Positions 18,536 to 29,688 of a stretch of 64,000 nt of DNA are shown one piece after another. The stretch's first letter is position 1. Each line of letters starts with the position of its first letter. The stretch is taken from NCBI GenBank assembly GCA_026419775.2, contig JAOPGA020000651.1:124001-188000 (forward strand), in the 5' to 3' direction. Both the position numbers and the translations under genes were made by a program. Below the pieces are notes generated by a model that worked only from the letters and a program-made list of their open reading frames with translations, was not told where the DNA came from and ran no database searches. Origin of the DNA: Acrasis kona (taxonomy: Eukaryota; Heterolobosea; Eutetramitea; Acrasida; Acrasidae).

Positions 18536-21500
18536 TTACTGAATATATTTCTTCAATAACTCGGAGGCATTAGTACTCTTGGTAATCTTTGTAATTTTCT
18601 TCTTGCACATTGGGCACGTGCTATCATTGCTCTGCAACACTTTATTGAATTTACTAAACAAGGCACTAAATTCACAATGAGGACAACAACTCCAATCCTC
18701 CAACACCATATGATGACCAGAAGCAATACAAAAGGGAATATGATTTTGACATTGATCACAGTCCAGTTGAGTTTCCGGCATCAATGTCTTGCAACAAGGA
18801 CAAGGAGTCATTTCCTCCTGCACCGTATCTTCCTCCTTCTTCTTCCTTACAAAATTAATAATCTTTGATTTGTACTTTTCTTCAATCTTGCTTCGATTCT
18901 CCTCTCTCACCAACACCGCCGCATATTCATACGCTTTGGATTTCAATCCAGCACGTATACACTGCAACACGGTACTCGTCAGAATCTTGACGGTGCTGTT
19001 TGGAAATTTACTTATATTTTTACTAATTCTAATTAACATTTGAGCAGGCATGATTAAATCCTTCGTGCCGTTCAAGTCCTTGATGATCATGTAGCTATGA
19101 AGCAACATCAAAGCCTGACGAAGGTCGCTAGGCACGTGCACTTTCTTCTTGTCTAATTCTCTGGTCATTTCGAACAACACTTGATGAGCAACCAAGTAGT
19201 TACCTGCTTCTTGCTCTTGTTTAGCGATCAACAGAGCAGTTTTGGCAGCTTGCTTAAAGTTACCTAATGCCATGTAGAGTTTGAAAATGTGTTTGGGGTC
19301 CTTTGGTGCACCGTCCATGTCTCCCATTAAGAAATCAATCAATAAAGTAGTGAGAGCGTCGTTGTTGGCTAGTCCAATCACCTGTATGGCCTTGTCGACT
19401 TGATCCTCTCCACATTTTAGGTACAACTTGAGCGCTCTATCGTATTCTCTGACTCTTACGTAATAATCGGCACTAGTGGCCGCTTCTCCTTTGTTTTCAA
19501 AGTACTCTGCAATGCTCAAGTACTCATCGTCACTTCCCTTGTTGCCAATAGCTGTTGCATACGTGGACATTTCGTTGTGGTGTTGAGCCAATTCGAATGC
19601 TTGATCGTGATCTTCTGCCATGATCAAAAACTCGACCGCTCTCTTGTAGTTCTTCTTGTCGATGCATAACTTGGCAATCATGGCCGCTCCATCAGTACTT
19701 TTCGTCTTGTTTACAATTTCGATGGCCTTTGTTGCGTTGTTCAAGTGAGTTAGGTTCAAACGAATCACGTTCAACCAATCGCTGGCGTCTTGATAACTCT
19801 TTGCAGCTTCTGCATACTTACCCTCTTGTTCTCTGCTCTTTGCCAACTGAATGTGTATTTTTGGATTTTTGATGCGTGACATGAACGGAGTCAACTTGTC
19901 GTATTTTTTAATTTGAATGTACAATTCGGCTGCCTTGTCGTAACTATCTGCACATTCATAAAGAGCAGCGGCATCTTCCAGTTGCTTCAATTCCTCAAAA
20001 GCAATTGCGCACTCCTTACATAGTTTCTTGTCGCCGCTCTCTTTTGCAATTTTGAATCCTTCTCGGACGTTTCCACATCGAATGGTTGCTCTTGCGTATC
20101 CTTGCATACAGGCCTGGTAATGAGCCGATGTGGGATTGGCATTGGCCATACCTGATTGATACAGCTCCATGGCACGCGCATACTCTGCTTTCATTTCCAA
20201 CATTTCTGCATATTGTCTACTTAGCAGCGGCACTTTTGCTTTATCGAGATGATTAGCTAACTGTAGCGCTCTGTCCCAGTGCATCAAATCTCTTCTCATC
20301 TCCAAAGCCAAATAGATTTGAGAAGATTGTAAGAACTTTGTTTCTGCATCGGAGAAATCCCTGTGCAACATGGCCATGTGACCGTGTATCAAGTGTATTT
20401 CTTCAATGTCACATAATTGATCCAGGGCCATGACCATCGCTGCATTTCCTTGTTTTCTATAAACTTTTGCGGCGAGTTCGATTTCCATGTTATCGAGCGC
20501 TAATTGAGATAGATCGTGATAGAGTGGAGCCTTGTCCACGCCAGTCAAGTTACATAGCGTGTGATAGGCTTGATCGAGTCTCAAGAGGTTACAGCTCTTA
20601 TGGAAACCCTCTACGCTCATTTCTTGAGCGCCGTCATGACTGGCCAAGTTAACGAGCGCTAAACTACCGCTCTTGACCTGACATGCAACTTTACCAGCAT
20701 TACATAATATGGGAGCGAATCCATACGGTCTTTCTGTCTTTACGACGGTTCCGTTTTGTTCGTGTTGTTGAACGGCATAGACTTTTGGTCCCCATCTAGT
20801 GACGGGGCAATAAACATAGGTGGTGAAACTTTTATTGTCGCTCGCAACAAAGATTGTTGGATCTGATTCGTCCCACATGACCTTATCGGCACTTCCAGCG
20901 AACTTGTCGATGGTGATGACCACGTCGTCTACTGGATTATAGACGTATGCTGCGTGCGTTTCGTCCAAAAAGACGATGCGAGTGCCGGTGGGATTGGGAA
21001 ACAAGTTGGTGATGGCGACGTCGAATCGGTACTCGTTCACGAAATTCCAATCCTCTAACGAGAACAAGATCATGTTTCCTCTTGAGGTGCCGTAAATCAA
21101 AAAGTGATTGGTCATGGCGACGCATGTGATGTGACTTCCGTCGTCCTTGTCGGGGAAGAATTTCTCGATGCGATCTTGTGGGAATGATTCGTCGGGTTGT
21201 TCGATGAGTTGTAATGTGATGCGGCCTCCTCCGTATACTGCTACGTATTGGAATCCGAGATGGACATTTTCAACTGTTCCTAAATACTCTTTTTCTCCGA
21301 CCAGTGTGGCGCCTTTTCCATCTTCTTGTTGTTCGCTCCATCGATAATATTGTACTCTGTTGTTCATGCCGACGGCTGCATGCTCCGGACCTAGTGACAC
21401 AAAGTGGGGTTCAATGTCGATTGGGAAACGGATGAGTGCTTGGTCCGTGGCGACATCTTTGATTTGAACTTCCCTTAGGGATACAAGGTATAGAATTTTT

Positions 21501-22620
21501 GTATGGTAACAATGATGTAAGGAGGGTATGCTGGTTAGGTAAGAGTACAGTGCTCCATTGTTACTGCTCACGGTTAGAATTTGTCCATCATCTGTCCATT
21601 GAACTTTTTTTAGAGAATTGTATTCATTCTCCAAAGTGATTATATCGCAGTTATTCATGCTACTGTCCATGTTGGTGAGGTCGCTCATATCGAATACTTT
21701 GATGCAATTATCTCCAATACTTGCACCCTTGAGGAGTTTACTGCTGTAGCAAATGTTGTTCAATTCACTGTGCAATTTGATGCTGTTGATTTCGTTACCA
21801 ATCTCTGAAATGTGAGTACTGAGTACCACTACGTATCCGTTTTGGTATCCTACTAGGATGTACCCATCACCAAACCATCGGTATGAAATTAGTCTCCCAT
21901 ATTTTGTTTGGAAGGCAAGTTCTATTGGTCGGCTTTCCTTACTATTGTAATCGAACAACCAGAGGGCCTTCCCGCCAATGGCTGCGCTCAACGTAGTGTC
22001 TTTATTCTCAGTTGAATCTTTGCTAGTGCTGAACGCTAAAAGAGTTGGATCTGCTCTGACAGACTTTTGATCTAGTGTGTCTCCGCTTGCACTACTAATT
22101 GTGATTTGAAAATCGTCTCCTGCGAGCGCTAATACATTTTGTTTGTTCCAAGCACCACATGTAATACGCTTAGTGTGCTTTCCTTTTATCGGGACAGTTC
22201 TTGTAGTCCTACGATTGTACAGCATCAAAGTTCCTTTAATACTACCTATGGCCAAGTCTGGTCCATTCAAAGACCACTTTAAAAATGTAACTTCCTTCAT
22301 ACTTGTTTGCAACTCTTGCACCTTTTTGGTGTTCAAGTCCCACAAAGGAACCATACCGCTACTCTCCAACAAAATAGCCAACATCTCGCCTTCGCTATCC
22401 CAATCCATGGTCTGTACATTCAAGTCCAACGTAAACTGGTGATAGAGCTTTCCTTGCCTGTTGTGAATGTATACTCTCTTGTTGACACCAACAGAGGCCA
22501 AGAAGTTACCTTGATGTTGCCATGCAAAGATAACTGGCCCTTTGCCATATTGTTCTGTCTTTACTTTGAAGAGCTCTTTCTACCAAATGTCAAACGCGAA
22601 CACAAACACCAGCATACCAT
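18536..22620 (-). CDS. WDR19: Intraflagellar transport protein 144 / WDR19
   Basis: IFT-A subunit for retrograde transport and ciliary entry. Exon 2 is 18536-22579; exon 1 is only the ATG (22618-22620), joined over a 38-nt GT-AG intron. The spliced N-terminus MKELFKVKTEQYGKGPVIFAWQ parallels animal WDR19, which begins MKRIF and has FAWQ at the same distance. 1348 residues (human 1342): N-terminal WD40 propellers (PIKGKHTKRITCGAWNKQNV; SWTDDGQ-type blades), central TPR-like helices (AKVYRKQGNAAM; YECADSYDKAAELYIQI), and a C-terminal zinc-binding end with CPCCKTLMP, CDQC, CCPHC and CPMCKKK pairs. Implies the organism builds or retains cilia genes. Confidence 0.96.
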
Positions 22621-22739
22621 CAAATTGCGCCAAATTTATTCCTACCTCATACTCTTTACAACAATCCGCAAAATACACAATTTTTACTCATGGAACAAGA
22701 AAACAAATTTAATAAAGAAGATTTATTTCCCAACAATTT

Positions 22740-25700
22740 TTATTGATTCAACCTGAACTTGCAACAGTCGGTAACAACATACTCTTGTAGTCTTGTGTTA
22801 CCCTCTACCTTAATTTTGTGAAGATTTGGACAATGCTTCACAACCAAAGAGGTTAATTCATCATGTTTTATTACTGGACAGGTCAAGTTACATCGTTCAA
22901 CAAACATTCTCGTGAGGCGATCACATTTGTTGAGGAGAGAAGTGATGCACAAATCTGAAATCCTCATGCATGAGATAATTTGCACGTTTCTGAGAGAGTT
23001 TGAAGCCTGAATGGATCTCAACTCCTCACACTGATTTACCTGTAATTCTAACGTGTCCACGTTAATTGCTTGCAGAGAGCTATTGCATTGATTTACTTGG
23101 ACCAAGTCACAATGCTTTTTCACATTCAAATATTGAAGATTACTACAACCACCAACTACCAACCTCTTCAATTCACAATCAATATTCAATTGTCTCAAAT
23201 TGGAACAATTGACCACTTCAACGACATCAACAACAGAGTTGCTGAGAAAAGAGCCATCCAGCAACAACTTCTTGCAGTTGCTGAAGCTCAATAATTGAAG
23301 GATACTGTGAATGTGAACTTGCTCAAGCGAATGACAAGAAATAAATTTTAACATTTTCAAATTACTAAAATGACGAACATCAGGAATAGTGACTCCGTCA
23401 CACTTGCTAATGATCAAATTGGACAACAATGGGGCATGAATCAAAGAGATTGATTTGTCAATGATGGAGGCACATTGATGTAAAGTAATTTCACATAATA
23501 ATTGGGAATGGTTGGTATCGATTCGATCCAACACTGGACAGTGATTGATTGTAATTTTATTTAATTGACCACAATTAATTTTCAATTGTGTCAAGAATTT
23601 ACATGCACCAACTAATAAATTTGTTAATTTCTGAAAACACAAATCAATTACATTCAACGCATCACAATCAAAAATTTCCATGCAACCAATGTTGGGACAA
23701 GTCACACCCGCGCGTGACAGGAAATCACAACTAATATTTTTGCAATTTCTAATGAATAATTTGTATAGATGGGGCAATTTTAAATCTACATTTTTCAAAT
23801 GCTCACAATCAGTAATTTGTAAACCCTTCACAAAATCACCACGAATCGTGGGGTGCACTAATTTATTACAATGATTTAATACTAACGCTCTCAATTGAAC
23901 AAAACCACTTGTTAATTTCATCAATCCAAAATCATTTAATTCATCAGCATCTGATAAACTCAACATGGTGACCAACGGACACATTTCGGTGACTTTATCG
24001 ATCCATTCCTCATCATATTGTAAAATCTGACTTCCCAATGCTAATTTATCCAAATTGTCACATCTCAAATCCAAATGACTCAATCTCTTACAACCGGCCA
24101 AATTCAAAGAATCAAGGTGATCACAATGAATGATGGCCCTTTCTAATAAAACGGCCCTGTGTAAATTTAAAGTTTGTAAGTTCTTGCATTTTAATTCTAA
24201 ATTGATCAATTTGGAATGTTGCATTTGTGGTAGTAAAAAGAATTGAGCAATTTGTAAAGAATCAGATTTCACATTCATGGATCGTAATTCCATACAAACA
24301 TCGACGCTCAACGTATGCAACGAATCACATCCATCGACGATCAATTCTTGTAAATTGTTACACATGAATAAACATGCCTTCTCTAATTTTGGTAAATTAC
24401 AAAATTGCAATTCGACATTGCTCAACATGCAATCGAATAATTCGAAATCATGTAAATTGGTACATGCATTTTTCAACCATTCTGATAAATGTAAATTCTT
24501 GATGTTGGTGCTTCTAATTCTGATTTGGTTCAAATTGGAAATGGTGAGATGAGACATTTGACATGCATCCCATGACTTGATGTGATCGAAAAAAATTTGA
24601 TTCAATTTTGGACAATCGATCGTCGGATTGATTAACGATTCGCAATGCGTCAAATGTAAAGTCAATAATTCCGAATGAATCATTCGAGCCGATTGGATTC
24701 GAATGTGTTGAGTGGCACACGATAACGAAAAGTGTTTCAATTTTTTTAAATGTTTGAATGTGATGGAAATTAATTCGCTGAGGTCGTGTACGTTATTTTT
24801 CACATCGTGAACTCGAATGAATAATGTTTCAATGTTTTTGCAATTTTCGACAAAGTGGGTCCAATTGGTGATATCAATGTTATTTAGATCCAATTCCATT
24901 CGAATGCTGCTTAATGTGGTTTTTCGTTTACAAAAAAAATGTAAGCATTGGTTGTCCACTAAACAAGTGTTGTTGAGCATGCTGATTGACCTTAAGTGAT
25001 GGGAACGATCAAGAATGTTGATGAGTGATTGTTTGGTTAATTTGTTACAATGATCTAATGACACGTTGCTGAGTGATTTGATTTTTTTGAAAAAGTAATC
25101 AATTCCAACGTTCGTGATACGATTGTGAGTGGAAAGGTTTAATTGTCTCAATTGTGAAAATGTAGATAATTGTTTGAGGGAGGAGTCGCTTATGCTTTTG
25201 ATGGGAATGGAATCCGAGTGTTCAATGATTGGAAAAGTGATGCTGGTAATGTTTGGAACGATACTGGAGAGCTTCTTCAAGTGATCGGCAGTAATAATGT
25301 TACATGATTTTGGAATCATGAGTTCACCGTCATGTTTGATTCTGTATGGTTTGCTATTTCCACATTCTTGCTTTTCGTCGTCATGTGCCAAACTCATGCT
25401 TTGGTTACCGGTACTGCTTGAAAATGGATGACTGGTCCATTTGATGGTGAGGCGGTCCAAAATGTTAATCATGTCCTCAGTACAGGTCACCTTGAATCCA
25501 ACAAAGTCCATCTTTCTCCATAATTGTTGGCTGCTTTTTGCTACTTCGTACCAATGTGTACAGACGCGCATCGCGCTTGACACAATTTGAGGTTGAGTGA
25601 GGTAAGCAAGAATGTAACATAGGAGATGACTCGGAATGAATTCCCAGTCGTGGGTGCTTTTGGTGCTTTCGATGTGTACGCTTGAGGAGGGAATGACCAG

Positions 25701-26144
25701 GGCAAGATCTTGTCCTTCTTCAATTGGCGTTGGTTGCTGGTTGGGGGTAATTAAGTTTTCTAGCAAATCAGTCGCACAAGGAGATGGGGGAGTGCTTAAT
25801 ATTGCCAGGGGAGAAATAAAGTTCGCTATTGGTGACGGGGATCTGAAACATGCCTTTCTACCCCTCTTTTTGTTAATAAGCTGACTTCTCAACTTTGAAA
25901 CAGAGTCATCAAATAGTAGTAATTCGTTGTCTGGAATGGTCGCTTCCAAGGCGCAGTCATCATATTTGGCGCGTTTGAATTGTGGCTGGTTAATGTCTTC
26001 CTGGAATATCAATAACTTGGCATCAACGACTTTTCGCTTCAACGGATTGTCTTGAACTCTTATTAATTGATTCATAAATTGTGGTGGGTTGTTCGCTTTG
26101 GGGGAGCCTTGATAAGCCTGAAATTCGAAACTCGAATTGAACAC
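22740..26144 (-). CDS. F-box / leucine-rich repeat protein, very large
   Basis: At least 1111 residues. The N-terminus is disordered with a basic stretch (INKKRGRKACF); an F-box at about 166-210 (FIPSHLLCYILAYLTQPQIV...LWRKMDF) should bind SKP1 in an SCF ubiquitin ligase. The remaining about 900 residues are leucine-rich repeats with Cys/Asn consensus (LxxLxIxxCxxLxxLxV), probably thirty or more units that bind substrate. The 5' end is uncertain: the frame opens at a GTG (26144) after a possible acceptor near 26187. The first in-frame ATG is at 26073-26075, and an upstream exon seems likely. Similar giant FBXL-type genes are common in amoebae. Confidence 0.8.
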   Translation of the reverse strand: MFNSSFEFQAYQGSPKANNPPQFMNQLIRVQDNPLKRKVVDAKLLIFQEDINQPQFKRAKYDDCALEATIPDNELLLFDDSVSKLRSQLINKKRGRKACFRSPSPIANFISPLAILSTPPSPCATDLLENLITPNQQPTPIEEGQDLALVIPSSSVHIESTKSTHDWEFIPSHLLCYILAYLTQPQIVSSAMRVCTHWYEVAKSSQQLWRKMDFVGFKVTCTEDMINILDRLTIKWTSHPFSSSTGNQSMSLAHDDEKQECGNSKPYRIKHDGELMIPKSCNIITADHLKKLSSIVPNITSITFPIIEHSDSIPIKSISDSSLKQLSTFSQLRQLNLSTHNRITNVGIDYFFKKIKSLSNVSLDHCNKLTKQSLINILDRSHHLRSISMLNNTCLVDNQCLHFFCKRKTTLSSIRMELDLNNIDITNWTHFVENCKNIETLFIRVHDVKNNVHDLSELISITFKHLKKLKHFSLSCATQHIRIQSARMIHSELLTLHLTHCESLINPTIDCPKLNQIFFDHIKSWDACQMSHLTISNLNQIRIRSTNIKNLHLSEWLKNACTNLHDFELFDCMLSNVELQFCNLPKLEKACLFMCNNLQELIVDGCDSLHTLSVDVCMELRSMNVKSDSLQIAQFFLLPQMQHSKLINLELKCKNLQTLNLHRAVLLERAIIHCDHLDSLNLAGCKRLSHLDLRCDNLDKLALGSQILQYDEEWIDKVTEMCPLVTMLSLSDADELNDFGLMKLTSGFVQLRALVLNHCNKLVHPTIRGDFVKGLQITDCEHLKNVDLKLPHLYKLFIRNCKNISCDFLSRAGVTCPNIGCMEIFDCDALNVIDLCFQKLTNLLVGACKFLTQLKINCGQLNKITINHCPVLDRIDTNHSQLLCEITLHQCASIIDKSISLIHAPLLSNLIISKCDGVTIPDVRHFSNLKMLKFISCHSLEQVHIHSILQLLSFSNCKKLLLDGSFLSNSVVDVVEVVNCSNLRQLNIDCELKRLVVGGCSNLQYLNVKKHCDLVQVNQCNSSLQAINVDTLELQVNQCEELRSIQASNSLRNVQIISCMRISDLCITSLLNKCDRLTRMFVERCNLTCPVIKHDELTSLVVKHCPNLHKIKVEGNTRLQEYVVTDCCKFRLNQ

Positions 26145-26504
26145 TTCAACTTTGGTTGTATCAATATCTGTTCCCTTTCTATTGAATTTGTATGTTCACA
26201 AAGTTCGAAGTCAACCTCCATATTACGTGTTCAATTTGTAACAAGAAGTGCAGGTTCAAATTCAATTCTACGTCCTTTTCGCGGAACAACGTAGTTCGAA
26301 CGACAAGAATCTTATTGAGGATTGCGATGGAACATGAACTCCTGTAGAAATACGTTTTAATGCAACAAAACAACCAAAAGTATAAAACTCAGCGACAAGG
26401 TTTTTTATTGTTTGGACTCAATCTGTTCCACATATTAGTTCTCTACAATGGGCTCTTTTTGGGACAAAATGATGAGATGTGAGTAAAACTATTCTTCATT
26501 GATT
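26145..26504. other. Intergenic region, possible 5' exon of the F-box gene
   Basis: 360 bases between the F-box/LRR gene and the 3' end of the lipase gene, both on the minus strand. It probably holds the F-box gene promoter and a short 5' exon; an ATG with a following GT (about 26215-26223, minus strand) is one candidate but its phase does not fit. Nothing else recognised. Confidence 0.35.
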
Positions 26505-28435
26505 TTAAGCACATTCTCTGCTGGGATTGGTATTGACATCACTCACAACATCCACCTGCCTTGATGTATTTATATCTTCAGATAGAATATCTATACCATC
26601 AGCTGACAGCGTAATTCTTTTTGCATTAGCCCGACTGCGTCTGACTATTGTGACATTAACATTTGGATTGTCAGCATCGACATGTATTTCTCTTGATTCA
26701 GTATCAGACACTGGTATGTCATCAACAGGAACCTCTTTTACTTGTTCTTCTACTGCTGCAACCTCTATAATCTCACTTTGATCTAACGCCGCCTTGTTTT
26801 CATTAATATTAAAGTAGTTCTCTATAATGCACACCTGCCTGTCATTAAACAAACATACACGCCCACTTAGTTGATTAACACATTTGTCTAACATGTTGAA
26901 ATATTTCGTTAGTTTATGGTCAGTAAACATTTTTCTGGTCAAGACAATACGATCAAAGTGAGTTGGATCAACTCTCCTTGCAACAAATTTTCTATTTTTC
27001 TTTTCCTTTTTCTTTTTAGGTCCATTTATTAATTTATAAATAATTTGACTAATCTTTATTGCTTCTTGCTCACTGTCCTCTTCTTGACCTTTGGACACAA
27101 ACTGTTGAACATATTCAAACATCAACTTGAATGCATCTTTGTCCGGTAATACTCTCTTTTCGCAACAAAACCAAATCAAATAACCAGGAGGATACAATGT
27201 GTCCACGCTCGGATCATTAGGTAACTGTTCAACATGTTGTGGTTCGAACTTTGTACTTGTTTTTAAAATATTAGAATACATTACAACGGGATTATGACCC
27301 TTTTCTGAAAGTAATTTATTAAACCACTCAATCAGCTTCGCTATGATTTGGTGTTCTTGAAAATACTTATCCAAAGCATTTTGATACTTGCTCTTTGCAA
27401 TTTCAATTCGCAACCGATCAGCTTGCCCAACACTAAACCTCGGCACAATGTCCATACCAATAATAAACGTATCAACAAAATCTCGGCACCACAAGGAAAG
27501 ATTTTTAGATAAAAAAGCAGAAGAAGAAAATGTTAAACACCGAACACATGGAAGTCTCATTTGATTTAAATTACATTTTTCTAAAAAGTATTCTCTCAAC
27601 AGGAAACTTAGCAGCGTCGCAACGGCTCCGCCTAATGAATGACCTACTGTGATGACTGTATCAAATCGTCTGTAGGAGGGTTCGTCGCTCAATAAAATCT
27701 CATCCAATTTGTCCTGAATTTGAGTCAAGATCCATCTAGCAGAATCTAACTTGCCACCATGTACAATTCCCACAACATGTTCCTCGTCACCCAACTCGTA
27801 AAATTTATGAAGCTCCAGAGTTTTCGGAGCCGCAGTAAAGTTGGTAAAAACGTCCTAAATTGTCAAGATGCATGTTCACCAAATTCGAGACCTACCGCCA
27901 CGCTATCTGTACCTCTGACAGAAATAATGATTGCATTCAAATCGTGGTCCAGGCTTAGAAAAAAAGCCTGCTTCATGTGCTCCGAAACACAAACAGATTT
28001 GACGCAACCTTGGAACGGATGTGCTCTTAAATGTTTGTGGTCCTTGTTTTTAGTTATAGATGTCGCACATTTTAGGGAAGTGTCTAATGATTCCATCAAA
28101 ACAAAGTGTTGGGTCTCGTGTATAACAATTGGATAGTAAACCATGTTGGCGTAAGGTAACAACTTTTGTGCTAATAAGAATTTTCTTGCGTCAATCTTAT
28201 CTGGATTCATGTTGTGTTCAAACTGTATGAAATCGTCATCCTTTTTGTTGTCCTGCTTATATAGTATCGGATTTGCATTTAGGTTGCTTGATACATGCTG
28301 TTTTTTGTGTTCTACAACCAAGCTGGCCAAACCCACAGTTATATCACCAACCGTAAGTTCTGAATAAGTAGGCAAAGCACGCTTCATACTCTCAGCCGAG
28401 TGATGAAGGAGCTTCAGAATTGAATTGTTATCCAT
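26505..28435 (-). CDS. Class 3 lipase (diacylglycerol lipase-like)
   Basis: 629 residues, two exons: 27896-28435 and 26505-27854, intron 41 nt. The alpha/beta-hydrolase core has the oxyanion-side motif VRGTDSVADVFTNF, the VHGG motif, nucleophile elbow VITVGHSLGGAVATLLSFL and the catalytic-Asp segment FIIGMDIVPRFS, as in sn-1 DAG lipases. N-terminal about 150 residues form the usual pre-domain of the family (KLLPYANMVYYPIVIHE). The C-terminal about 180 residues include a basic KKKKEKKNRK run and an acidic tail, likely regulatory. No transmembrane segments are evident, unlike animal DAGL-alpha, so it is likely cytosolic or peripherally bound. Confidence 0.88.
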
Positions 28436-28946
28436 TTTTGATGTTGTGAATGGTTGACTTTACGAACAAAGAAGTGTAACATCTGACATTATTCCTCGTT
28501 GAGTAGGACGTCTTCTGAAACATCACAAGGATTCGGCTGAGACAATGACAATATTCGGTATTCTATTCAATGCAGGAACCAATTAAATTGAAAGTATACT
28601 ATACAGCGTCGCATTAGAATGATTAGATATTGGGAAAAGATCAAAAAATATCCCCGTTTCATACTCTATACTCCATGCACTCGATTACTTTTATCAAGCA
28701 CCATTTTAAAAGTTCAAAAATGTGTAATGTTTCAAGTTTGTTCGAAACATTTTTAAAGTCAAGGTTAAGGGATATGATGCCGATTTGATTTACAAACGCT
28801 ATAAGACGCCAGAAGTTTTGCCCATTTTTTGCGGAATAATCGTCTTGAATCCGTTGTATGTGCTTACAACGGTGGTTGACTTGTCAACGAACCATCATTT
28901 ACACCCAACTAATTTCCCCCAGTAACTATTCACCAAAAATAAACGC
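28436..28946. other. Divergent intergenic region
   Basis: About 510 bases between the divergent lipase and secreted Cys-rich genes; AT-rich with several A-tracts. I see no coding exon or RNA gene. Confidence 0.5.
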
Positions 28947-29384
28947 ATGCTCAGAACTGCATTGTTGGTCCTTGCTTTAATAGCATTGGTTGTTGCTTCA
29001 TGTGTCGACAAGTGCAGCGAGACTAACATAGCAGGCACTGTTGAGTGGGATAAATGTTTGAACTTACACTGCAAAACATTACCACAAAGAATCCTATCAC
29101 TTAAGAGCTACTGCATGAAGGAGTGTTACAGTGGAGCAGACAGTTATTTGGGTTGCAAGAGAACCTGCTCTGATGCAAGCGAGATTCTTAGTGAAAATGA
29201 GTTCACTGAAAAACTCAAGAGGTTAGCAAATGAAGCCATTGAGGAGGGCAAGAGAGTGTGGAGAAACCTAGACAAGTGCAACTTCTGCAAGAGAGGATGC
29301 GATCTTTTGAGTTTGGCAAAGCCTTCCATCACCAAAGAATGCGGAATGGCCTGTGAAATCGTTTGCGCTGCAGTCAAAAAGTAG
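28947..29384 (+). CDS. Secreted Cys-rich protein with three CX3C hairpin-like pairs
   Basis: 145 residues with a clear signal peptide (MLRTALLVLALIALVVAS). The mature part has 14 cysteines arranged as CVDKC-x13-CLNLHC, CMKEC-x9-CKRTC and CKRGC-x13-CGMAC, plus extra Cys. The CX3C...CX3C pattern is that of alpha-hairpinins, two antiparallel helices locked by two disulfides; here it seems tripled. In plants such peptides are antimicrobial or protease inhibitors, but family membership here rests on spacing alone. Start is the ATG at 28947. Confidence 0.7.
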   Translation: MLRTALLVLALIALVVASCVDKCSETNIAGTVEWDKCLNLHCKTLPQRILSLKSYCMKECYSGADSYLGCKRTCSDASEILSENEFTEKLKRLANEAIEEGKRVWRNLDKCNFCKRGCDLLSLAKPSITKECGMACEIVCAAVKK

Positions 29385-29688
29385 AGATGTTTGACTATAT
29401 AGTTCACATCAAGTCAACAAATAAAGATGTCATGTAACATTAAGAGCACTTTTACTTCAATAACTACTTTAATATTAATACTCCAACTGGATGTTTTGTT
29501 GAATGAAATGATGTGCGTGTTGGAATCCGTTCATGTTCTGGGTTGATGTAAGTTATACTCAACTTATACAAAACAACTGTAACTAAAACATAAGTTACAC
29601 CCACTGAATATTAGACCTTTGTCCAAATATCAGGTGTTGTACTCAAACTTCAAATTTCTTTCGATTACAGCAAGTCAACTAAACAAAC
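29385..29688. other. Intergenic region
   Basis: 304 bases between two plus-strand genes. AT-rich, with a loosely repeated ATAAGTTA(T/C)AC-like motif (about 29547-29605). No gene seen. Confidence 0.4.
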
